The notes beneath the pieces were generated by a model. It had not been told where the DNA came from, searched no databases, and saw only the letters and a list, made by a program, of their open reading frames with translations. This document shows, one piece after another, positions 27,670 to 34,540 of a stretch of 64,000 nucleotides of DNA; the first letter of the stretch is position 1, and each line of letters starts with the position of its first letter. The position numbers and the translations under genes were made by a program. This DNA is from Chitinophaga hostae. Its GTDB lineage: Bacteria > Bacteroidota > Bacteroidia > Chitinophagales > Chitinophagaceae. Where the stretch lies: NCBI RefSeq assembly GCF_018224885.1, contig NZ_JAGTXB010000004.1:372001-436000 (forward strand). Direction: 5' to 3'.

Positions 27670-28734
27670 TTGGCAAAACAAATCATCAAAGGTAATGTGT
27701 GGTGGGCCTTCGTGTCGTCCTTCGCAATATGGTGGCTGATATACGGAGGGTTGCTCTACTATTGGTTTCATATTCCGATAGGACAAGCTGTTACCGACAG
27801 TGCTGTGCATGTTATCCTGTTGGCCGCTGCCGGCGTGGTGATCAGCCACAATGTAGCCTATTACCGTCCTGCTGCCGGTACTATGAAGTTTGGTTATGCG
27901 TCTGTGGTAAGTTTTGCGCTGGCAGTATTGTGGGTATGTTTAAGCCGCTGGTTGCTTATAACAGCTTTTCCGAAAGATACCATTTACATTGGCTGGTTAA
28001 ACAATGCGATCCCCATTCATGCCCTTGTAGGCTGGATGCTCATTGCCGGCATAGGTTACAGAAGCCAGATGTGGTACGATGCGGAAGAACAACAGGAATT
28101 TTTGAAACGCAAAGATGCAAATGAGAAAATAGTAAGAGAAGCGGAACTGTTTAAACTGCGGCAGCAATTGCAACCGCATTTTTTGTTTAACAGCCTCAAC
28201 TCTATCAATGCATTGATCATGCTGCGGCCAAAAGAAGCGAGGGAAATGGTGCTGAAGCTATCTGATTTTTTAAGAGGTTCATTGAAAAGGGAAGATGATC
28301 AGTGGATCAGCCTGTCGGAAGAACTAAAATATTTACAGCTGTACCTGGATATTGAGAAGGTGCGCTTCGGTCATCGTTTAACCACAACCGTTGCCCCCCA
28401 TGAAGATACCGACAAGCTGCTGATGCCGCCAATGCTGCTGCAGCCGGTTGTGGAAAACGCTATCAAGTTCGGATTATACGATACTACCGGCGAAATAAAC
28501 ATCAGCATAAAATCCTGGATACAGGACACTATGTTATATATATCTATTCAGAATCCTTTCGATAACGAATTGCAGCAACCCAACAAAGGCACCGGGTTTG
28601 GTTTGAATTCCATACAACGCAGACTGTACCTGCTGTTCGCGCGGCAGGACCTGCTGGAAACAGTTGCCCACGAAAATATTTTCACTACCATTATTAAAGT
28701 ACCACAGACCCATGATAAAAGCAGTAATAATTGA
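27670..28734 (+). CDS. LytS-type sensor histidine kinase
   Basis: A 354-residue kinase. About four membrane helices cover residues 9-130, a short coiled coil follows, and the phosphoacceptor block LQPHFLFNSLNSINALI has its His near residue 173. The ATPase domain shows LLQPVVENAIKFG and GTGFGLNSIQRRL. The start appears to be TTG at 27670, since the next in-frame Met is some 70 residues on, past the first helices. It has no extracellular sensor domain, so it probably senses within the membrane or through the LiaF-like protein. The end overlaps the regulator gene by 23 bases. Confidence 0.88.
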   Translation: MAKQIIKGNVWWAFVSSFAIWWLIYGGLLYYWFHIPIGQAVTDSAVHVILLAAAGVVISHNVAYYRPAAGTMKFGYASVVSFALAVLWVCLSRWLLITAFPKDTIYIGWLNNAIPIHALVGWMLIAGIGYRSQMWYDAEEQQEFLKRKDANEKIVREAELFKLRQQLQPHFLFNSLNSINALIMLRPKEAREMVLKLSDFLRGSLKREDDQWISLSEELKYLQLYLDIEKVRFGHRLTTTVAPHEDTDKLLMPPMLLQPVVENAIKFGLYDTTGEINISIKSWIQDTMLYISIQNPFDNELQQPNKGTGFGLNSIQRRLYLLFARQDLLETVAHENIFTTIIKVPQTHDKSSNN

Positions 28735-29452
28735 TGATGAACCATTGGCCCGCGAAGTGGTGAAAGAATACCTGCTGAATTTTCCGCAGATAACCATTAT
28801 GCAGGAATGTAATGATGGATTTGAAGGGTTAAAGGCCATACAACAACATCAGCCGGATATTATTTTCCTCGATATACAAATGCCTAAAATTACCGGCTTC
28901 GAAATGCTGGAGCTGGTAGAGAATATGCCGGCCGTTATTTTTACCACGGCTTTTGAAGAACATGCTATCAGGGCTTTTGAGGTACATGCAGTAGATTACC
29001 TGTTAAAACCTTTTTCCAACGAACGTTTTGATAAAGCGGTGCAGAAGTGGCTGGATCAATTCCAGACTGCTCCTGTTGCCAGCACAACTGCGCTGCTGGA
29101 AACAGCCGCAGCCACGCCGCTGCAAAGCAACCGGGTAGTGATCAAAATTAATGGTAAAATCAAAATCATTCCCGTACAAGATATTCACTATCTCGAAGCA
29201 GCCGACGATTATGTAAAGATATTTACCCAGGAAGGTAATTTCCTGAAGAATAAAACAATGTCGTTCTTCGAGAAAATGCTCGACCCACAACAGTTTACAA
29301 GGGTACATCGCTCTTATATCCTGAATATAAACCAGGTAACACGTATAGACCCCTACGAAAAAGAAAACCACCTGGCCATTTTGCGTAGCGGCGCCAGGGT
29401 ACTGGTGAGTAAAACAGGATATCCGAGGTTGAAATCGGCACTGGGACTGTGA
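28712..29452 (+). CDS. LytTR response regulator
   Basis: A 246-residue regulator. The receiver domain is at residues 1-120 (DDEP acidic pair, phosphoacceptor Asp in FLDIQMP, Lys in LLKPFSN), then a linker rich in Ala/Thr. A LytTR DNA-binding domain runs from about 145-245 (IHYLEAADDYVKI, FTRVHRSYILN). The ATG at 28712 lies inside the kinase gene, and the open frame before it is kinase sequence. The last codons (GGA CTG TGA) belong to the left arm of palindrome A4, and the converging thioesterase gene ends with the same nine bases. Confidence 0.92.
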   Translation: MIKAVIIDDEPLAREVVKEYLLNFPQITIMQECNDGFEGLKAIQQHQPDIIFLDIQMPKITGFEMLELVENMPAVIFTTAFEEHAIRAFEVHAVDYLLKPFSNERFDKAVQKWLDQFQTAPVASTTALLETAAATPLQSNRVVIKINGKIKIIPVQDIHYLEAADDYVKIFTQEGNFLKNKTMSFFEKMLDPQQFTRVHRSYILNINQVTRIDPYEKENHLAILRSGARVLVSKTGYPRLKSALGL

Positions 29453-29670
29453 TTCGCGTGATTTATGTCTTTCCCAGGATTAAACTGATTTTGATGATTT
29501 GCAGGATTTTTTTTTCTTGATTTTAAAAGATTTGGGGAGATAGAAAGCAATACCCGCTTCTATCTCCCCAAATCTTTTAAAATCAAATTATAATCACAGA
29601 AAAAAAATCCTGCAAATCATCAAAATCAGTTTAATCCTGGGAAAGACATAAATCACGCGAATCACAGTCC
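29444..29670. repeat. Family A gene-end palindrome, copy A4 (71-base perfect arms)
   Basis: Arms 29444-29514 and 29600-29670 match over 71 of 71 bases. An inner stem of 27 perfect pairs contains AAAAGATTTGGGGAGATAG. The arms include the last two codons and the stop of both converging genes (LytTR regulator and thioesterase), each ending GGACTGTGA. Units of nine: GGATTAAAC, TGATTTTGA, TGATTTGCA, GGATTTTTT. An unpaired module TTATAATCACAG on the right side gives the element an orientation. Confidence 0.92.
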
Positions 29671-30048
29671 AAATATTCGCTCCAGCTTTTCCTTTTTCAA
29701 AATCTTTTGTACCTGTATACCGGTAGCTATCAATCTGCCGCCGCTATGCGCTTCATAGTTGCAGGTGATTTCGTGATGATGCAGGTTGCTGATGGTGGCA
29801 GTAAATATGACTTCGCTGCCTTGTAATGCGGGCAACAGGTGTTCTATGGTGAGCCTGGTGCCAATGCCTTCTTCTGTTTCGTCTTTCATTTCCAGCACAA
29901 ACAAACGGCAGCACCATTCGGCGTCCCGGGCCAGTGCAAAGGTGGCGTAAACGGGGTGTACGTGGCCGCTGTCGAAGCTGGCGCAATCTTCGGGGCGTAC
30001 AATGCGGGTGAAGTGCCTGGTATCGCCTGGTTGAAAGAGATGCTGCAT
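29662..30048 (-). CDS. FlK-like hotdog thioesterase
   Basis: A 128-residue single hotdog-fold protein. The block GTRLTIEHLLPALQGSEV and the preceding DSGHVHPVYAT resemble the fluoroacetyl-CoA thioesterase-like family. It would hydrolyse an acyl-CoA; the natural substrate is unknown. Its start is 18 bases after the end of the mntH gene on the same strand, so it may be cotranscribed with mntH. The stop codon lies inside palindrome A4. Confidence 0.72.
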   Translation of the reverse strand: MQHLFQPGDTRHFTRIVRPEDCASFDSGHVHPVYATFALARDAEWCCRLFVLEMKDETEEGIGTRLTIEHLLPALQGSEVIFTATISNLHHHEITCNYEAHSGGRLIATGIQVQKILKKEKLERIFGL

Positions 30049-30066
30049 GGAAGATATTTTATTTTG

Positions 30067-31947
30067 TTATTGCACCACGAGCACCGGTATTTTTACCTGG
30101 TGCCGTACCTGGTTGGCGGTTTCGCCGTATAGCCAGTCTTTAAAGCCTCTGTGGCCATGACCGCCCAATACGAGGAAATCGGCATGTTCTTCTTTCACGA
30201 TGCGCGCAATTTCCGGGGCACGTTTGCGGAAGCCAAGTACGCCTTTAGCCTGTATATTGCGGCTTTTCAGCAGCGCTATATAGGTGTCCAGCTGGGCCTG
30301 ATCCCGGCGGGTTTCCAGGTCGTCGGAGTCGCGGCCGAAATATTTCGCAGAGGCGCTTTCCACAATATGAATCAATATATACTGCGTGTGTTCGTTTCCG
30401 TGAGCAATAGCGTTGGTGATAATGTCCTTGTCTTTGTTGGAGAAATCGAGCGCCATGGCGATGCAGCGATAAACCGGTTTTTCCATTTCACCCAATGACA
30501 CATGTGCCGCGTGTATACCTGCGGCAGCATCTTCCCGGTAGCGCCTGCGCAGGGGATAGATGATGGTGATAAAAAGCAGCACCACGAAACCGGCGCAGGC
30601 GGTTAGTATCAACCCGTCTATGAATATATTTCCTGTACCTGACATATAGCTGAAGGCTTCTGAAAATACCATCCGCATATTAAGGTACACCAATAAAACG
30701 GTGACAGCCCAGCTGAAAATTTTAGTGGGGGTGGAGATGGCAAAAATGCCCATTGTTTTTTTATCGCTCACAAAATGGATAAGGGGGATGATAGCAAAGC
30801 CCAGTTGCAGGCTAAGAAGCACCTGGCTGAACACCAACAGGGCGCCTACCTCTTCATCGCCGGCAATAATAATGGTGAGCAGTGCCGGGATAATAGCCAG
30901 CAGCCGGGTGATCAGCCGGCGCAACCAGGGATTGATACGCAGTCGGAGGTAACCCTCCATTACGATTTGCCCGGCGAGGGTACCGGTCACTGTAGAGCTT
31001 TGTCCGGCGGCAATCAAAGCCACGGCGAAGAGGATGGGCGCCAGTTTACTGCCCAGCAACTGGTCCAGTAGTTTGTGTGCGTCCTGTATTTCGGCTACAT
31101 CTGTGCGTCCGCTTTTAAAGAATACAGCAGCAGCCAGTATAAGTATGGCGGCGTTGACCAGGAATGCCAGGTTAAGCGCGATGGTACTGTCGATGAAATT
31201 CAGTTTAATGGCCTGCTTTATTCCGGCATCATCTCTTTTTATTTTCCTGGTTTGTACCAGCGCAGAGTGCAGGTACAGGTTATGCGGCATCACGGTGGCG
31301 CCTATAATACCGATGGCAATATACAGCGCGGTATTGTCGGGAATGGTAGGAACAAAGCCCTTCACCACTTCGTGCAGTTGTGGTTTTACCAGTATCAGTT
31401 CTATCAAAAATGAAACACCTACAATGGCTACCAGGGAGATGATAAATCCTTCCATTTTGCGGATACCGTAGCGTTGCAGTATCAGCAGGAGGAAGGTGTC
31501 CAGTACGGTGAGGCTCACACCCCATATAAGGGGTAAACCTGTCAGCAGTTGTATACCGATGGCCATACCGAGTACTTCCGCGAGGTCGGTGGCGGCGATA
31601 GCAATTTCTGCCAGCAGGTATAAAATAAAATTGATGACGGGGGGATAGGTTTCACGGTTGGCCTGTGCCAGGTCGCGGCCACGAACAATACCCAGCCGGG
31701 CGCTCAGGCTCTGGAGCAGCAGGGCCATCAGGTTACTCATGAGAAGCACCCAAAGCAGTTTATAACCGTACTGACTGCCACCGGCCAGATCAGTAGCCCA
31801 GTTGCCCGGATCCATGTAACCTACGCTCACCAGGTAGGCAGGACCGAAGAAGGCAAAGATCTTTTTCCATTTGGATTTTCCGCTGGTTTCGACACTCTGA
31901 TGTACCTCACTTAACGATGCTGATGAATGTGTGTGTTCGATGCTCAT
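30067..31947 (-). CDS. mntH: NRAMP manganese/iron transporter with C-terminal universal stress domain
   Basis: A 626-residue fusion. Residues about 30-460 form the NRAMP permease with eleven or so helices, the metal-site block YMDPGNWATD in helix 1 and ATVMPHNLYLHS in helix 6. Residues about 490-626 form a UspA-like nucleotide-binding domain (CIAMALDFSN ... LVLGGHGHRGFKDWLYGETANQV). The Asp/Asn and Met metal ligands are kept. It imports Mn2+ (or Fe2+) with protons. The USP domain may report energy state. The mntR gene lies 29 bases upstream on the same strand and shares its operator. Confidence 0.93.
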   Translation of the reverse strand: MSIEHTHSSASLSEVHQSVETSGKSKWKKIFAFFGPAYLVSVGYMDPGNWATDLAGGSQYGYKLLWVLLMSNLMALLLQSLSARLGIVRGRDLAQANRETYPPVINFILYLLAEIAIAATDLAEVLGMAIGIQLLTGLPLIWGVSLTVLDTFLLLILQRYGIRKMEGFIISLVAIVGVSFLIELILVKPQLHEVVKGFVPTIPDNTALYIAIGIIGATVMPHNLYLHSALVQTRKIKRDDAGIKQAIKLNFIDSTIALNLAFLVNAAILILAAAVFFKSGRTDVAEIQDAHKLLDQLLGSKLAPILFAVALIAAGQSSTVTGTLAGQIVMEGYLRLRINPWLRRLITRLLAIIPALLTIIIAGDEEVGALLVFSQVLLSLQLGFAIIPLIHFVSDKKTMGIFAISTPTKIFSWAVTVLLVYLNMRMVFSEAFSYMSGTGNIFIDGLILTACAGFVVLLFITIIYPLRRRYREDAAAGIHAAHVSLGEMEKPVYRCIAMALDFSNKDKDIITNAIAHGNEHTQYILIHIVESASAKYFGRDSDDLETRRDQAQLDTYIALLKSRNIQAKGVLGFRKRAPEIARIVKEEHADFLVLGGHGHRGFKDWLYGETANQVRHQVKIPVLVVQ

Positions 31948-31976
31948 AGTATATTGACGTTCCTGATTCGTAATGT

Positions 31977-32636
31977 TTAAAGCGGTCTTACCATAATATG
32001 TTTCGACACCTGCTCGCTGATGGTAATGGCCGGCTGATGCCTTAGTTTTATTTCAATGGAATTATCATATTCATAGTGGGCAATAATTTCCAGCTGGGTG
32101 CCCAGTTTAATCCCTTTGGCGTTGAGGAATGCCAGCAGGGAGGTGGACTGATCAGTAACGGCCGTTACGACCAGCCGCCTGGCATTGGCCTGGTCCAGGG
32201 ATGTTTGCGGACGGGGTTTGGCGAGTTTGCCGTTGGCATCGGGGATGGGATCGCCATGTGGGTCTATTACCGGGTTTCCCAGGAATTCACTGAGTCGGTT
32301 AATAAGCTTTTCGCTGCGCACATGTTCCAGCTCTTCCGCCAGCTCATGCACTTCTTCCCAGCTAAACGAAAGTTTGTCTACCAGGAAGCACTCCCATAAC
32401 CGGTGGCGTCTGACGATCTGCAGGGCCGCTTTCCGGCCTTCCGGGGATAAGGTAATGCCCTGGTATTTCTCATATCCGATCATTTGTTTGTCCTTCAGTT
32501 TCTTGGCCATGTCTGTTACTGACGCGGGCTTTGTATCCAGCTCGTAGGCCAGTGCATTGGTGGTAACAGCATTATCTCCTTCCTGTAGTTTATAAATCGA
32601 TTTTATATAGTTTTCTTCCGCCACTGATAAATTCAT
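31977..32636 (-). CDS. mntR: MntR/DtxR-family manganese regulator
   Basis: A 219-residue repressor. A winged helix at residues 1-70 (VTTNALAYELDTKPASVTDMAKKL) is followed by the metal-binding dimerisation domain with the ExxCxxH-like region WECFLVDKL and HELAEELEHV. A C-terminal FeoA/SH3-like domain spans about 150-219. The Cys/His/Glu ligands fit a Mn/Fe sensor. mntH is directly downstream, and an inverted repeat of DtxR/MntR type lies just before the start codon, so it is probably autoregulated. Confidence 0.92.
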   Translation of the reverse strand: MNLSVAEENYIKSIYKLQEGDNAVTTNALAYELDTKPASVTDMAKKLKDKQMIGYEKYQGITLSPEGRKAALQIVRRHRLWECFLVDKLSFSWEEVHELAEELEHVRSEKLINRLSEFLGNPVIDPHGDPIPDANGKLAKPRPQTSLDQANARRLVVTAVTDQSTSLLAFLNAKGIKLGTQLEIIAHYEYDNSIEIKLRHQPAITISEQVSKHIMVRPL

Positions 32637-32648
32637 GTTATCTAAATT

Positions 32649-32672
32649 ATTATTTAGACAAATCTAAATAAT
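32649..32672. promoter_or_regulatory. MntR operator upstream of mntR-mntH
   Basis: A perfect inverted repeat, ATTATTTAGA-CAAA-TCTAAATAAT, matches the TTTAGnnnnnnCTAAA pattern of MntR/DtxR boxes. A further TCTAAA at 32641-32646 pairs with the TTTAGA half-site and could hold a second dimer. It lies 13-36 bases before the mntR start codon, a position for repression. It could also affect the divergent lipoprotein gene. Confidence 0.72.
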
Positions 32673-32767
32673 AAATCCGAACTTTTCCCCATCCGGTATG
32701 TTTTTTGATTTTTAGCGCGCACATATAAAAATTATATCTAACTTTTCGCCCAGAACTAACTTTTCTA

Positions 32768-33709
32768 ATGAAGCGTTTCCTTTTATTATTACTGGCAATT
32801 GGTGTTTTAGCAGCCTGCAAATCGAAGAAAAAATCAGGTAAAGGTGATGAGCCAATGACATTTGAAGACTTCCAGGCATTGTTTACGCCCGGGAATCTGC
32901 CTTATAAGCTTACGCCCGACACGTTGCAGCTGAAATTGGCGGACTCTCTTTCGCTCGATACTGCTGCAATAAAGTTTTTACCGGATACCCTTACAAAGGG
33001 GGATTTTACCAGGAATGAACCGGTAAAATATTTCCCCCTGCAACGTATCCCCGGCAGCGTGGTTGACTACATGACGGTGAAAGCCGCCGGCAGGGCGCAG
33101 TCTGTAGGTTATCTCTGTTTCCTGGATAAAAAAGGGAAATACATGAGCCGTATACGTGTAGCCAACACCGGTAGTGCGGACGGTACCCTGATGTCGTTGC
33201 AGATCGACAGTAAAAATGTAATTAAGATCAGTAGTGAGAAAAGACTTTCCGGCAGCCGGAGCGCGCTGAGAGAAGATTTTTATATGGTGAATGCCGATGG
33301 TACCGTAACCCTGATCATGACTAACTCTAACGGCCCAACGAATGCCGGACAGATCTTTAACCCGATCGATACTTTGCCGCGTAAGCATAAATTTTCCGGC
33401 GACTACACCTCAGGTGATATGAGTATTGTGTCAATCCGTGATGGGGAGGATGCTAAATCATTCCAGTTTTTTATCACCTTCAGCAAAGATAATGGCAGCT
33501 GTAAAGGAGAACTGAGTGGTAAAGGACATTACCTGGCGGGTAACCGGGGTGAGTACAAGGACAAAGAATCTTCCTGCGGTATTTCCTTCCAGTTTTCTGC
33601 CGGGCGGGTAAATATCCGTGAAATTGGCGGTTGCGGCGCTTACAGGGGCATCAAATGTTTTTTTGAAGGAGGCTTTGTGAAGAAGGCAGAGAAGAAGAAA
33701 AAGAAATAG
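32768..33709 (+). CDS. Lipoprotein of unknown function
   Basis: A 313-residue lipoprotein: signal peptide with lipobox VLAAC (Cys near residue 17), a Lys-rich stretch directly after (KSKKKSGKG), an N-terminal acidic region, and a beta-rich C-terminal half. Four cysteines occur in SCKGEL, SCGISF, GGCGAY and KCFF, suggesting two disulfides, and the tail is basic (KKAEKKKKK). No family recognised. It is divergent from mntR; two copies of CTAACTTTTC lie just upstream of the start. Confidence 0.7.
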   Translation: MKRFLLLLLAIGVLAACKSKKKSGKGDEPMTFEDFQALFTPGNLPYKLTPDTLQLKLADSLSLDTAAIKFLPDTLTKGDFTRNEPVKYFPLQRIPGSVVDYMTVKAAGRAQSVGYLCFLDKKGKYMSRIRVANTGSADGTLMSLQIDSKNVIKISSEKRLSGSRSALREDFYMVNADGTVTLIMTNSNGPTNAGQIFNPIDTLPRKHKFSGDYTSGDMSIVSIRDGEDAKSFQFFITFSKDNGSCKGELSGKGHYLAGNRGEYKDKESSCGISFQFSAGRVNIREIGGCGAYRGIKCFFEGGFVKKAEKKKKK

Positions 33710-33718
33710 TCAACGGAA

Positions 33719-33751
33719 TGCGGGCAGGCTTTTCATCATATTCCGCCCGCA
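33719..33751 (+). terminator. Hairpin after the lipoprotein gene
   Basis: TGCGGGC pairs with GCCCGCA, loop 19 bases, ten bases beyond the stop. No T-run, so it is weaker than the hairpin that follows. Confidence 0.4.
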
Positions 33752-33786
33752 GATTCGCAATTAAATAAATGCACCCGGCATAAATA

Positions 33787-33821
33787 AAACAGGACTGACC
33801 ATTATCGGGTCAGTCCTGTTT
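33787..33821 (+). terminator. Rho-independent terminator
   Basis: AAACAGGACTGACC pairs perfectly with 33808-33821 and ends in TTT. From here to 34028 the sequence is AT-rich with no credible gene. Confidence 0.7.
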
Positions 33822-34028
33822 CATATCAGTCCATGATAACTGTTTAAAAAAATAAACATTCTTATGGTACATTATTGATGTAAAATATATGTAAGTGTAA
33901 AAAAGTGTGTGGTTATTTATCATATGAAATTGAAAATTTATTTCCTGTGTAATGTATTGTTGTAAAGGATTTGAGAGGTGTGTCAACTGTTTCTTTGTCT
34001 TCCTTTTTTTCTCTTTTTTCAAAAAATA

Positions 34029-34059
34029 TTTGGTAGAATAAGAATAGTTTATACCTTTG
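34029..34059 (+). promoter_or_regulatory. Promoter of the tRNA-Val cluster
   Basis: TTTG (34029-34032), 19-base spacer, TACCTTTG (34052-34059): a textbook Bacteroidetes promoter, 42 bases before the first mature tRNA base. Confidence 0.7.
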
Positions 34060-34101
34060 CAATCCCATCGAACAAAAGGGACGATCGGTAAGAAACAAAA
34101 A

Positions 34102-34176
34102 GGGAGCTTAGCTCAGCTGGTTCAGAGCATCTGCCTTACAAGCAGAGGGTCACTGGTTCGAATCCAGTAGCTCCCA
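34102..34176 (+). tRNA. tRNA-Val (anticodon TAC), copy 1
   Basis: Full cloverleaf of 75 bases: acceptor GGGAGCT/AGCTCCC, D arm GCTC/GAGC, anticodon stem TCTGC/GCAGA with loop CTTACAA (anticodon TAC), T arm ACTGG TTCGAAT CCAGT, discriminator A. CCA is not encoded. Confidence 0.96.
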
Positions 34177-34217
34177 CATCCGAATTTTTTTGACATACTT
34201 ATCCAAAGATCTTTAGC

Positions 34218-34292
34218 GGGAGCTTAGCTCAGCTGGTTCAGAGCATCTGCCTTACAAGCAGAGGGTCACTGGTTCGAATCCAGTAGCTCCCA
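34218..34292 (+). tRNA. tRNA-Val (anticodon TAC), copy 2
   Basis: Identical in all 75 bases to the first copy, 41 bases downstream. The spacer shares only a short AAAGATCTT with the next spacer. Confidence 0.96.
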
Positions 34293-34324
34293 CACTATAC
34301 ACCGCTTACACCATAAAGATCTTC

Positions 34325-34399
34325 GGGAGCTTAGCTCAGCTGGTTCAGAGCATCTGCCTTACAAGCAGAGGGTCACTGGTTCGAATCCAGTAGCTCCCA
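34325..34399 (+). tRNA. tRNA-Val (anticodon TAC), copy 3
   Basis: Identical to copies 1 and 2, 32 bases after copy 2. A strong terminator follows, so the three form one transcription unit. Confidence 0.96.
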
Positions 34400-34410
34400 C
34401 ACTACACACA

Positions 34411-34447
34411 AAAAAATGGTCCTGCATTTCTGCAGGACCATTTTTTT
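34411..34447 (+). terminator. Terminator of the tRNA cluster
   Basis: A 16-base perfect stem (TGGTCCTGCA core with A/T flanks), loop TTTC, then T-run. Confidence 0.88.
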
Positions 34448-34449
34448 GA

Positions 34450-34540
34450 GCGGAAAGCTAAAGGCATAAAGCAAAAAGCTATTGTAGCGAATGGACATCA
34501 CATAACAATAGCTTTTTGCTTTATGCCTTTAGCTTTCCGC
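34450..34540. repeat. Family B gene-end palindrome, copy B4
   Basis: Perfect 36-base arms (34450-34485 and 34505-34540), loop 19 bases. Units GAAAGCT, AAAGGCA, TAAAGCA, AAAAGCT. The right end supplies the last base of the antiporter stop codon. Confidence 0.85.

Noticed and set aside
33810..34098. Two small minus-strand frames (60-70 codons) before the tRNA genes
   Set aside because: Low-complexity AT-rich DNA, Lys/Phe-rich products, no conserved motif, and they run across the tRNA promoter.
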